DNA from: Amphiduros pacificus | Taxonomy: Eukaryota > Annelida > Polychaeta > Phyllodocida > Hesionidae | Length of the DNA: 64,000 bases | Direction: 5' to 3' | Assembly: GCA_949316495.1 (NCBI GenBank) | Contig: OX439005.1 | Span: forward strand, 10,780,001 to 10,844,000 | Shown here: positions 24,174 through 37,285 of the stretch, piece by piece | How the letters are laid out: the number at the start of each line of letters is the position of its first letter | Position numbering within the stretch: position 1 is the stretch's first letter | Position numbers and translations under genes: made by a program | Notes under the pieces: generated by a model | Told to the model about the DNA's origin: nothing | Databases searched by the model: none | Seen by the model: only the letters and a program-made list of their open reading frames with translations

Positions 24174-27100
24174 ATGAAAAATTCAAAACCAATATTTAGC
24201 CCCTGTGTGACGTTACCGTTGATCAACGGCACGTCAGAAATCGATTGGCTGGCTCTGAAATTTTGTTCTGAAGTGTATCTCACCCCACACCACATTTGTG
24301 ATTTTTTTGGAGGCTGTAGTGATCAGCATGTATTCTTGAAAAATTCAAATTCAATATTTAGCCCCTGTGTGACGCTGCCGTTGATCATCGGCATGTCACA
24401 AATCGATTGGGTGACTCTGAAATTTTGTTTGAAGGTGTATCTGACCCCAATGCACATCTTTGATATTTTTGGAGGCTGTAGTGATCAGCATGTATAAATG
24501 AAAAATTCAAAACTAATATTTAGCCCCTGTGTGACGTTACCGTTGATCAACGGCACGTCAGAAATCGCTCAGCTCGCTCCGAAAAATTGTTTTAAGGTGT
24601 ATCTCACCCCAATGCACATCTTTGATTTTTTTGGAGGCTGTAGTGATCAGCATGTATTCTTGAAAAATTCAAATTCAATATTTGGCCCCTGTGTGACGCT
24701 GCCGTTGATCATCGGCATGTCACAAATCGATTGGGTGACTCTGAAATTTTGTTTTAAGGTGTATCTCACCCCAATTCACATCTTTGATTTTTTTGGAGGC
24801 TGTAGTGATCAGCATTTATTCTTGAAAAATTAAAAACTAATATTTGGCCCCTTTCTGACGTTACCGTTGATCATCGGCACATTAGAAATCGCTCAGCTCG
24901 CTCCGAAATTTTGTTTAAAGGTGTATCCCACCCCAATGCACATCTTTGATTTTTTTGGAGGCTGTAGTGATCAGCATTTATTCTTGAAAAATTCAAAACC
25001 AATATTTAGCCCCTGTGTGACGTTACCGTTGATCAACGGCACGTCAGAAATCGATTAGCTGGCTCTGAAATTTTGTTCTGAAGTGTATCTCACCCCACAC
25101 CACATTTGTGATTTTTTTGGAGGCTGTAGTGATCAGCATGTATTCTTGAAAAATTCAAATTCAATATTTGGCCCCTGTGTGACGCTGCCGTTGATCATCG
25201 GCATGTCAGAAATCGCTCAGCTCGGTCCGAAAAATTGTTTTAAGGTGTATCTGACCCCAATGCACATCTTTGATTTTTTTGGAGGCTGTAGTGATCAGCA
25301 TTTATTCTTGAAAAATTCAAAACTAATATTTGGCCACTTTCTGACGTTACCGGTGATCACCGGCACGTCAGAAATCGCTCAGCTCGCTCCGAAAAATTGT
25401 TTGAAGGTGTATCTCACCCCAATGCACATCTTTGATTTTTTTGGAGGCTGTAGTGATCAGCATGTATAAATGAAAAATTCAAAACCAATATTTAGCCCCT
25501 GTGTGACGTTACCGTTGATCAACGGCACGTCAGAAATCGATTGGCTGGCTCTGAAATGTTGTTCTGAAGTGTATCTCACCCCACACCACATTTGTGATTT
25601 TTTTGGAGGCTGTAGTGATCAGCATGTATTCTTGAAAAATTCAAATTCAATATTTCGCCCCTGTGTGACGCTGCCGTTGATCATCAGCACGTCAGAAATC
25701 GCTCAGCTCGCTCCGAAAAATTGTTTTAAGGTGTATCTCACCCCACACCACATTTGTGATTTTATTGGAGGCTGTAGTGATCAGCATGTATTCTTGAAAA
25801 ATTCAAATTCAATATTTAGCCCCTGTGTGACGCTGCCGTTGATCATCGGCATGTCACAAATCGATTGGGTGACTCTGAAATTTTGTTTGAAGGTGTATCT
25901 CACCCCAATTCACATCTTTGATTTTTTTGGAGGCTGTAGTGATCAGCATGTATAAATGAAAAATTCAAAACCAATATTTAGCCCCTGTGTGACGTTACCG
26001 TTGATCAACGGCACGTCAGAAATCGATTGGCTGGCTCTGAAATGTTGTTCTGAAGTGTATCTCACCCCACACCACATTTGTGATTTTTTTGGAGGCTGTA
26101 GTGATCAGCATGTATTCTTGAAAAATTCAAATTCAATATTTCGCCCCTGTGTGACGCTGCCGTTGATCATCAGCACGTCAGAAATCGCTCAGCTCGCTCC
26201 GAAAAATTGTTTTAAGGTGTATCTCACCCCACACCACATTTGTGATTTTTTTGGAGGCTGTAGTGATCAGCATGTATTCTTGAAAAATTCAAAACCAATA
26301 TTTGGCCCCTTTCTGACGTTACCGTTGATCATCGGCACGTCAGAAATCGCTCAGCTCGCTCCGAAATTTTGTTTAAAGGTGTATCCCACCCCAATGCACA
26401 TCTTTGATTTTTTTGGAGGCTGTAGTGATCAGCATTTATTCTTGAAAAATTCAAAACTAATATTTGGCCCCTTTCTGACGTTACCGTTGATCATCGGCAC
26501 GTCAGAAATCGCTCAGCTCGCTCCGAAAATTTGTTTGAAGGTGTATCTCACCCCACACCACATTTGTGATTTTTTTGGAGGCTGTAGTGATCAGCATGTT
26601 TTTTAAAAAAATTCAAAACCAATATTTGGCCCCTTTCTGACGTTACCGTTGATCATCGGCACGTCAGAAATCGCTCAGCTCGCTCCGAAAAATTGTTTTA
26701 AGGTGTATCTCACCCCAATGCACATCTTTGATTTTTTTGGAGGCTGTAGTGATCAGCATGTATTCTTGAAAAATTCAAATTCAATATTTGGCCCCTGTGT
26801 GACGCTGCCGTTGATCATCGGCATGTCACAAATCGATTGGGTGACTCTGAAATTTTGTTTGAAGGTGTATCTCACCCCAATTCACATCTTTGATTTTTTT
26901 GGAGGCTGTAGTGATCAGCATTTATTCTTGAAAAATTCAAAACTAATATTTGGCCCCTTTCTGACGTTACCGTTGATCATCGGCACGTCAGAAATCGCTC
27001 AGCTCGCTCCGAAAATTTGTTTGAAGGTGTATCTCACCCCACACCACATTTGTGATTTTTTTGGAGGCTGTAGTGATCAGCATGTTTTTTAAAAAAATTC

Positions 27101-29571
27101 AAAACCAATATTTGGCCCCTTTCTGACGTTACCGTTGATCATCGGCACGTCAGAAATCGCTCAGCTCGCTCCGAAAAATTGTTTTAAGGTGTATCTCACC
27201 CCAATGCACATCTTTGATTTTTTTGGAGGCTGTAGTGATCAGCATGTATTCTTGAAAAATTCAAATTCAATATTTGGCCCCTGTGTGACGCTGCCGTTGA
27301 TCATCGGCATGTCACAAATCGATTGGGTGACTCTGAAATTTTGTTTGAAGGTGTATCTCACCCCAATTCACATCTTTGATTTTTTTGGAGGCTGTAGTGA
27401 TCAGCATTTATTCTTGAAAAATTCAAAACTAATATTTGGCCCCTTTCTGACGTTACCGTTGATCATCGGCACGTCAGAAATCGCTCAGGTCGCTCCGAAA
27501 AATTGTTTTAAAGTGTATCTGACCCCAATGCACATCTTTGATTTTTTTGGAGGCTGTAGTGATCAGCATGTATTCTTGAAAAATTCAAAACCAATATTTG
27601 GCCCCTTTCTGACGTTACCGTTGATCATCGGCACGTCAGAAATCGCTCAGCTCGCTCCGAAATTTTGTTTTAAGGTGTATCTCACCCCAATGCACATCTT
27701 TGATTTTTTTGGAGGCTGTTATGATCAGCATGTATAAATGAAAAATTCAAAACCAATATTTAGCCCCTGTGTGACGTTACCGTTGATCAACGGCACGTCA
27801 GAAATCGATTGGCTGGCTCTGAAATTTTGTTCTGAAGTGTATCTCACCCCACACCACATTTGTGATTTTTTTGGAGGCTGTAGTGATCAGCATGTATTCT
27901 TGAAAAATTCAAATTCAATATTTAGCCCCTGTGTGACGCTGCCGTTGATCATCGGCATGTCACAAATCGATTGGGTGACTCTGAAATTTTGTTTGAAGGT
28001 GTATCTGACCCCAATGCACATCTTTGATATTTTTGGAGGCTGTAGTGATCAGCATGTATAAATGAAAAATTCAAAACTAATATTTAGCCCCTGTGTGACG
28101 TTACCGTTGATCAACGGCACGTCAGAAATCGCTCAGCTCGCTCCGAAAAATTGTTTTAAGGTGTATCTCACCCCAATGCACATCTTTGATTTTTTTGGAG
28201 GCTGTAGTGATCAGCATGTATTCTTGAAAAATTCAAATTCAATATTTGGCCCCTGTGTGACGCTGCCGTTGATCATCGGCATGTCACAAATCGATTGGGT
28301 GACTCTGAAATTTTGTTTTAAGGTGTATCTCACCCCAATTCACATCTTTGATTTTTTTGGAGGCTGTAGTGATCAGCATTTATTCTTGAAAAATTCAAAA
28401 CTAATATTTGGCCCCTTTCTGACGTTACCGTTGATCATCGGCACGTTTGATTTTTTTGGAGGCTGTAGTGATCAGCATGTATTCTTGAAAAATTCAAAAC
28501 CAATATTTGGCCCCTTTCTGACGTTACCGTTGATCATCGGCACGTCAGAAATCGCTCAGCTCGCTCCGAAAAATTGTTTTAAGGTGTATCTCACCCCAAT
28601 GCACATCTTTGATTTTTTTGGAGGCTGTTGTGATCAGCATGTATAAATGAAAAATTCAAAACCAATATTTAGCCCCTGTGTGACGTTACCGTTGATCAAC
28701 GGCACGTCAGAAATCGATTGGCTGGCTCTGAAATTTTGTTCTGAAGTGTATCTCACCCCACACCACATTTGTGATTTTTTTGGAGGCTGTAGTGATCAGC
28801 ATGTATTCTTGAAAAATTCAAATTCAATATTTAGCCCCTGTGTGACGCTGCCGTTGATCATCGGCATGTCACAAATCGATTGGGTGACTCTGAAATTTTG
28901 TTTGAAGGTGTATCTGACCCCAATGCACATCTTTGATATTTTTGGAGGCTGTAGTGATCAGCATGTATAAATGAAAAATTCAAAACTAATATTTAGCCCC
29001 TGTGTGACGTTACCGTTGATCAACGGCACGTCAGAAATCGCTCAGCTCGCTCCGAAAAATTGTTTTAAGGTGTATCTCACCCCAATGCACATCTTTGATT
29101 TTTTTGGAGGCTGTAGTGATCAGCATGTATTCTTGAAAAATTCAAATTCAATATTTGGCCCCTGTGTGACGCTGCCGTTGATCATCGGCATGTCACAAAT
29201 CGATTGGGTGACTCTGAAATTTTGTTTTAAGGTGTATCTCACCCCAATTCACATCTTTGATTTTTTTGGAGGCTGTAGTGATCAGCATTTATTCTTGAAA
29301 AATTCAAAACTAATATTTGGCCCCTTTCTGACGTTACCGTTGATCATCGGCACGTTTGATTTTTTTGGAGGCTGTAGTGATCAGCATGTATTCTTGAAAA
29401 ATTCAAAACCAATATTTGGCCCCTTTCTGACGTTACCGTTGATCATCGGCACGTCAGAAATCGCTCAGCTCGCTCCGAAAAATTGTTTTAAGGTGTATCT
29501 CACCCCAATGCACATCTTTGATTTTTTTGGAGGCTGTTGTGATCAGCATGTATAAATGAAAAATTCAAAAC

Positions 29572-32500
29572 CAATATTTAGCCCCTGTGTGACGTTACCG
29601 TTGATCAACGGCACGTCAGAAATCGATTGGCTGGCTCTGAAATTTTGTTCTGAAGTGTATCTCACCCCACACCACATTTGTGATTTTTTTGGAGGCTGTA
29701 GTGATCAGCATGTATTCTTGAAAAATTCAAATTCAATATTTAGCCCCTGTGTGACGCTGCCGTTGATCATCGGCATGTCACAAATCGATTGGGTGACTCT
29801 GAAATTTTGTTTGAAGGTGTATCTCACCCCTATGCACATCTTTGATTTTTTTGGAGGCTGTAGTGATCAGCATGTATTCTTGAAAAATTCAAAACCAAAA
29901 TTTGGCCCCTTTCTGACGTTACCGTTGATCATCGGCACGTGAGAAATCGCTCAGCTCGCTCCGAAATTTTGTTTAAAGTTGTATCCCACCCCAATGCACA
30001 TCTTTGATTTTTTTTGGAGGCTGTAGTGATCAGCATTTATTCTTGAAAAATTCAAAACTAATATTTGGCCCCTTTCTGACGTTACCGTTGATCATCGGCA
30101 CATTAGAAATCGCTCAGCTCGCTCCGAAATTTTGTTTAAAGGTGTATCCCACCCCAATGCACATCTTTGATTTTTTTGGAGGCTGTAGTGATCAGCATGT
30201 ATTCTTGAAATATTCAAATTCAATATTTGGCCCCTGTGTGACGCTGCCGTTGATCATCGGCATGTCACAAATCGATTGGGTGACTCTGAAATTTTGTTTG
30301 AAGGTGTATCTCACCCCAATTCACATCTTTGATTTTTTTGGAGGCTGTAGTGATCAGCATTTATTCTTGAAAAATTCAAAACTAATATTTGGCCCCTTTC
30401 TGACGTTACCGTTGATCATCGGCACGTCAGAAATCGCTCAGGTCGCTCCGAAAAATTGTTTTAAAGTGTATCTGACCCCAATGCACATCTTTGATTTTTT
30501 TGGAGGCTGTAGTGATCAGCATGTATTCTTGAAAAATTCAAAACCAATATTTGGCCCCTTTCTGACGTTACCGTTGATCATCGGCACGTCAGAAATCGCT
30601 CAGCTCGCTCCGAAAAATTGTTTTAAGGTGTATCTCACCCCAATGCACATCTTTGATTTTTTTGGAGGCTGTTATGATCAGCATGTATAAATGAAAAATT
30701 CAAAACCAATATTTAGCCCCTGTGTGACGTTACCGTTGATCAACGGCACGTCAGAAATCGATTGGCTGGCTCTGAAATTTTGTTCTGAAGAGTATCTCAC
30801 CCCACACCACATTTGTGATTTTTTTGGAGGCTGTAGTGATCAGCATGTATTCTTGAAAAATTCAAATTCAATATTTAGCCCCTGTGTGACGCTGCCGTTG
30901 ATCATCGGCATGTCACAAATCGATTGGGTGACTCTGAAATTTTGTTTGAAGGTGTATCTGACCCCAATGCACATCTTTGATATTTTTGGAGGCTGTAGTG
31001 ATCAGCATGTATAAATGAAAAATTCAAAACTAATATTTAGCCCCTGTGTGACGTTACCGTTGATCAACGGCACGTCAGAAATCGCTCAGCTCGCTCCGAA
31101 AAATTGTTTTAAGGTGTATCTCACCCCAATGCACATCTTTGATTTTTTTGGAGGCTGTAGTGATCAGCATGTATTCTTGAAAAATTCAAATTCAATATTT
31201 GGCCCCTGTGTGACGCTGCCGTTGATCATCGGCATGTCACAAATCGATTGGGTGACTCTGAAATTTTGTTTTAAGGTGTATCTCACCCCAATTCACATCT
31301 TTGATTTTTTTGGAGGCTGTAGTGATCAGCATTTATTCTTGAAAAATTAAAAACTAATATTTGGCCCCTTTCTGACGTTACCGTTGATCATCGGCACATT
31401 AGAAATCGCTCAGCTCGCTCCGAAATTTTGTTTAAAGGTGTATCCCACCCCAATGCACATCTTTGATTTTTTTGGAGGCTGTAGTGATCAGCATTTATTC
31501 TTGAAAAATTCAAAACCAATATTTAGCCCCTGTGTGACGTTACCGTTGATCAACGGCACGTCAGAAATCGATTAGCTGGCTCTGAAATTTTGTTCTGAAG
31601 TGTATCTCACCCCACACCACATTTGTGATTTTTTTGGAGGCTGTAGTGATCAGCATGTATTCTTGAAAAATTCAAATTCAATATTTGGCCCCTGTGTGAC
31701 GCTGCCGTTGATCATCGGCATGTCAGAAATCGCTCAGCTCGCTCCGAAAAATTGTTTTAAGGTGTATCTCACCCCAATGCACATCTTTGATTTTTTTGGA
31801 GGCTGTAGTGATCAGCATGTATTCTTGAAAAATTCAAATTCAATATTTGGCCCCTGTGTGACGCTGCCGTTGATCATCGGCATGTCACAAATCGATTGGG
31901 TGACTCTGAAATTTTGTTTGAAGGTGTATCTCACCCCAATTCACATCTTTGATTTTTTTGGAGGCTGTAGTGATCAGCATTTATTCTTGAAAAATTCAAA
32001 ACTAATATTTGGCCCCTTTCTGACGTTACCGTTGATCATCGGCACTTCAGAAATCGCTCAGGTCGCTCCGAAAATTTGTTTGAAGGTGTATCTCACCCCA
32101 CACCACATTTGTGATTTTTTTGGAGGCTGTAGTGATCAGCATGTTTTTTAAAAAAATTCAAAACCAATATTTGGCCCCTTTCTGACGTTACCGTTGATCA
32201 TCGGCACGTCAGAAATCGCTCAGCTCGCTCCGAAAAATTGTTTTAAGGTGTATCTCACCCCAATGCACATCTTTGATTTTTTTGGAGGCTGTAGTGATCA
32301 GCATGTATTCTTGAAATATTCAAATTCAATATTTGGCCCCTGTGTGACGCTGCCGTTGATCATCGGCATGTCACAAATCGATTGGGTGACTCTGAAATTT
32401 TGTTTGAAGGTGTATCTCACCCCAATTCACATCTTTGATTTTTTTGGAGGCTGTAGTGATCAGCATTTATTCTTGAAAAATTCAAAACTAATATTTGGCC

Positions 32501-35500
32501 CCTTTCTGACGTTACCGTTGATCATCGGCACGTCAGAAATCGCTCAGGTCGCTCCGAAAAATTGTTTTAAAGTGTATCTGACCCCAATGCACATCTTTGA
32601 TTTTTTTGGAGGCTGTAGTGATCAGCATGTATTCTTGAAAAATTCAAAACCAATATTTGGCCCCTTTCTGACGTTACCGTTGATCATCGGCACGTCAGAA
32701 ATCGCTCAGCTCGCTCCGAAAAATTGTTTTAAGGTGTATCTCACCCCAATGCACATCTTTGATTTTTTTGGAGGCTGTTATGATCAGCATGTATAAATGA
32801 AAAATTCAAAACCAATATTTAGCCCCTGTGTGACGTTACCGTTGATCAACGGCACGTCAGAAATCGATTGGCTGGCTCTGAAATTTTGTTCTGAAGTGTA
32901 TCTCACCCCACACCACATTTGTGATTTTTTTGGAGGCTGTAGTGATCAGCATGTATTCTTGAAAAATTCAAATTCAATATTTAGCCCCTGTGTGACGCTG
33001 CCGTTGATCATCGGCATGTCACAAATCGATTGGGTGACTCTGAAATTTTGTTTGAAGGTGTATCTGACCCCAATGCACATCTTTGATATTTTTGGAGGCT
33101 GTAGTGATCAGCATGTATAAATGAAAAATTCAAAACTAATATTTAGCCCCTGTGTGACGTTACCGTTGATCAACGGCACGTCAGAAATCGCTCAGCTCGC
33201 TCCGAAAAATTGTTTTAAGGTGTATCTCACCCCAATGCACATCTTTGATTTTTTTGGAGGCTGTAGTGATCAGCATGTATTCTTGAAAAATTCAAATTCA
33301 ATATTTGGCCCCTGTGTGACGCTGCCGTTGATCATCGGCATGTCACAAATCGATTGGGTGACTCTGAAATTTTGTTTTAAGGTGTATCTCACCCCAATTC
33401 ACATCTTTGATTTTTTTGGAGGCTGTAGTGATCAGCATTTATTCTTGAAAAATTAAAAACTAATATTTGGCCCCTTTCTGACGTTACCGTTGATCATCGG
33501 CACATTAGAAATCGCTCAGCTCGCTCCGAAATTTTGTTTAAAGGTGTATCCCACCCCAATGCACATCTTTGATTTTTTTGGAGGCTGTAGTGATCAGCAT
33601 TTATTCTTGAAAAATTCAAAACCAATATTTAGCCCCTGTGTGACGTTACCGTTGATCAACGGCACGTCAGAAATCGATTAGCTGGCTCTGAAATTTTGTT
33701 CTGAAGTGTATCTCACCCCACACCACATTTGTGATTTTTTTGGAGGCTGTAGTGATCAGCATGTATTCTTGAAAAATTCAAATTCAATATTTGGCCCCTG
33801 TGTGACGCTGCCGTTGATCATCGGCATGTCAGAAATCGCTCAGCTCGCTCCGAAAAATTGTTTTAAGGTGTATCTGACCCCAATGCACATCTTTGATTTT
33901 TTTGGAGGCTGTAGTGATCAGCATTTATTCTTGAAAAATTCAAAACTAATATTTGGCCACTTTCTGACGTTACCGTTGATCACCGGCACGTCAGAAATCG
34001 CTCAGCTCGCTCCGAAAAATTGTTTGAAGGTGTATCTCACCCCAATGCACATCTTTGATTTTTTTGGAGGCTGTAGTGATCAGCATGTATAAATGAAAAA
34101 TTCAAAACCAATATTTAGCCCCTGTGTGACGTTACCGTTGATCAACGGCACGTCAGAAATCGATTGGCTGGCTCTGAAATGTTGTTCTGAAGTGTATCTC
34201 ACCCCACACCACATTTGTGATTTTTTTGGAGGCTGTAGTGATCAGCATGTATTCTTGAAAAATTCAAATTCAATATTTCGCCCCTGTGTGACGCTGCCGT
34301 TGATCATCAGCACGTCAGAAATCGCTCAGCTCGCTCCGAAAAATTGTTTTAAGGTGTATCTCACCCCACACCACATTTGTGATTTTTTTGGAGGCTGTAG
34401 TGATCAGCATGTATTCTTGAAAAATTCAAATTCAATATTTAGCCCCTGTGTGACGCTGCCGTTGATCATCGGCATGTCACAAATCGATTGGGTGACTCTG
34501 AAATTTTGTTTGAAGGTGTATCTCACCCCAATTCACATCTTTGATTTTTTTGGAGGCTGTAGTGATCAGCATGTATAAATGAAAAATTCAAAACCAATAT
34601 TTAGCCCCTGTGTGACGTTACCGTTGATCAACGGCACGTCAGAAATCGATTGGCTGGCTCTGAAATGTTGTTCTGAAGTGTATCTCACCCCACACCACAT
34701 TTGTGATTTTTTTGGAGGCTGTAGTGATCAGCATGTATTCTTGAAAAATTCAAATTCAATATTTCGCCCCTGTGTGACGCTGCCGTTGATCATCAGCACG
34801 TCAGAAATCGCTCAGCTCGCTCCGAAAAATTGTTTTAAGGTGTATCTCACCCCACACCACATTTGTGATTTTTTTGGAGGCTGTAGTGATCAGCATGTAT
34901 TCTTGAAAAATTCAAAACCAATATTTGGCCCCTTTCTGACGTTACCGTTGATCATCGGCACGTCAGAAATCGCTCAGCTCGCTCCGAAATTTTGTTTAAA
35001 GGTGTATCCCACCCCAATGCACATCTTTGATTTTTTTGGAGGCTGTAGTGATCAGCATTTATTCTTGAAAAATTCAAAACTAATATTTGGCCCCTTTCTG
35101 ACGTTACCGTTGATCATCGGCACGTCAGAAATCGCTCAGCTCGCTCCGAAAATTTGTTTGAAGGTGTATCTCACCCCACACCACATTTGTGATTTTTTTG
35201 GAGGCTGTAGTGATCAGCATGTTTTTTAAAAAAATTCAAAACCAATATTTGGCCCCTTTCTGACGTTACCGTTGATCATCGGCACGTCAGAAATCGCTCA
35301 GCTCGCTCCGAAAAATTGTTTTAAGGTGTATCTCACCCCAATGCACATCTTTGATTTTTTTGGAGGCTGTAGTGATCAGCATGTATTCTTGAAAAATTCA
35401 AATTCAATATTTGGCCCCTGTGTGACGCTGCCGTTGATCATCGGCATGTCACAAATCGATTGGGTGACTCTGAAATTTTGTTTGAAGGTGTATCTCACCC

Positions 35501-37285
35501 CAATTCACATCTTTGATTTTTTTGGAGGCTGTAGTGATCAGCATTTATTCTTGAAAAATTCAAAACTAATATTTGGCCCCTTTCTGACGTTACCATTGAT
35601 CATCGGCACGTCAGAAATCGCTCAGCTCGCTCCGAAAATTTGTTTGAAGGTGTATCTCACCCCACACCACATTTGTGATTTTTTTGGAGGCTGTAGTGAT
35701 CAGCATGTTTTTTAAAAAAATTCAAAACCACTATTTGGCCCCTTTCTGACGTTACCGTTGATCATCGGCACGTCAGAAATCGCTCAGCTCGCTCCGAAAA
35801 ATTGTTTTAAGGTGTATCTCACCCCAATGCACATCTTTGATTTTTTTGGAGGCTGTAGTGATCAGCATGTATTCTTGAAAAATTCAAATTCAATATTTGG
35901 CCCCTGTGTGACGCTGCCGTTGATCATCGGCATGTCACAAATCGATTGGGTGACTCTGAAATTTTGTTTGAAGGTGTATCTCACCCCAATTCACATCTTT
36001 GATTTTTTTGGAGGCTGTAGTGATCAGCATTTATTCTTGAAAAATTCAAAACTAATATTTGGCCCCTTTCTGACGTTACCGTTGATCATCGGCACGTCAG
36101 AAATCGCTCAGGTCGCTCCGAAAAATTGTTTTAAAGTGTATCTGACCCCAATGCACATCTTTGATTTTTTTGGAGGCTGTAGTGATCAGCATGTATTCTT
36201 GAAAAATTCAAAACCAATATTTGGCCCCTTTCTGACGTTACCGTTGATCATCGGCACGTCAGAAATCGCTCAGCTCGCTCCGAAATTTTGTTTTAAGGTG
36301 TATCTCACCCCAATGCACATCTTTGATTTTTTTGGAGGCTGTTATGATCAGCATGTATAAATGAAAAATTCAAAACCAATATTTAGCCCCTGTGTGACGT
36401 TACCGTTGATCAACGGCACGTCAGAAATCGATTGGCTGGCTCTGAAATTTTGTTCTGAAGTGTATCTCACCCCACACCACATTTGTGATTTTTTTGGAGG
36501 CTGTAGTGATCAGCATGTATTCTTGAAAAATTCAAATTCAATATTTAGCCCCTGTGTAACGCTGCCGTTGATCATCGGCATGTCACAAATCGATTGGGTG
36601 ACTCTGAAATTTTGTTTGAAGGTGTATCTGACCCCAATGCACATCTTTGATATTTTTGGAGGCTGTAGTGATCAGCATGTATAAATGAAAAATTCAAAAC
36701 TAATATTTAGCCCCTGTGTGACGTTACCGTTGATCAACGGCACGTCAGAAATCGCTCAGCTCGCTCCGAAAAATTGTTTTAAGGTGTATCTCACCCCAAT
36801 GCACATCTTTGATTTTTTTGGAGGCTGTAGTGATCAGCATGTATTCTTGAAAAATTCAAATTCAATATTTGGCCCCTGTGTGACGCTGCCGTTGATCATC
36901 GGCATGTCACAAATCGATTGGGTGACTCTGAAATTTTGTTTTAAGGTGTATCTCACCCCAATTCACATCTTTGATTTTTTTGGAGGCTGTAGTGATCAGC
37001 ATTTATTCTTGAAAAATTCAAAACTAATATTTGGCCCCTTTCTGACGTTACCGTTGATCATCGGCACGTTTGATTTTTTTGGAGGCTGTAGTGATCAGCA
37101 TGTATTCTTGAAAAATTCAAAACCAATATTTGGCCCCTTTCTGACGTTACCGTTGATCATCGGCACGTCAGAAATCGCTCAGCTCGCTCCGAAAAATTGT
37201 TTTAAGGTGTATCTCACCCCAATGCACATCTTTGATTTTTTTGGAGGCTGTTGTGATCAGCATGTATAAATGAAAAATTCAAAAC
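29572..37285 (+). repeat. Higher-order repeat unit B2
   Basis: This is a copy of B1 with the same 23-monomer-plus-one jump near 30190 and the same private variants (GAAGAGTATC near 30789, GGCACTTCAG near 32042, GTGTAACGCTG near 36555). Its length is 7,714 bp against 7,552 in B1. The 162-bp difference is one monomer retained near 36180-36350 that B1 has lost. Confidence 0.85.

Larger units (their letters stand above)
17797..29571 (+). repeat. Higher-order repeat unit A2
   Basis: This is a copy of A1 at an initial offset of 17,796, starting with the same AAATTTAAATTC variant near 17950. It differs by a 251-bp internal deletion at about 18892 and by a third copy of the 1,782-bp block (starts 20007, 21789, 23571). 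From 24174 onward the offset to A1 is constant at 19,327 through two 909-bp blocks at 27738 and 28647. It is the longest unit at 11,775 bp. Confidence 0.85.
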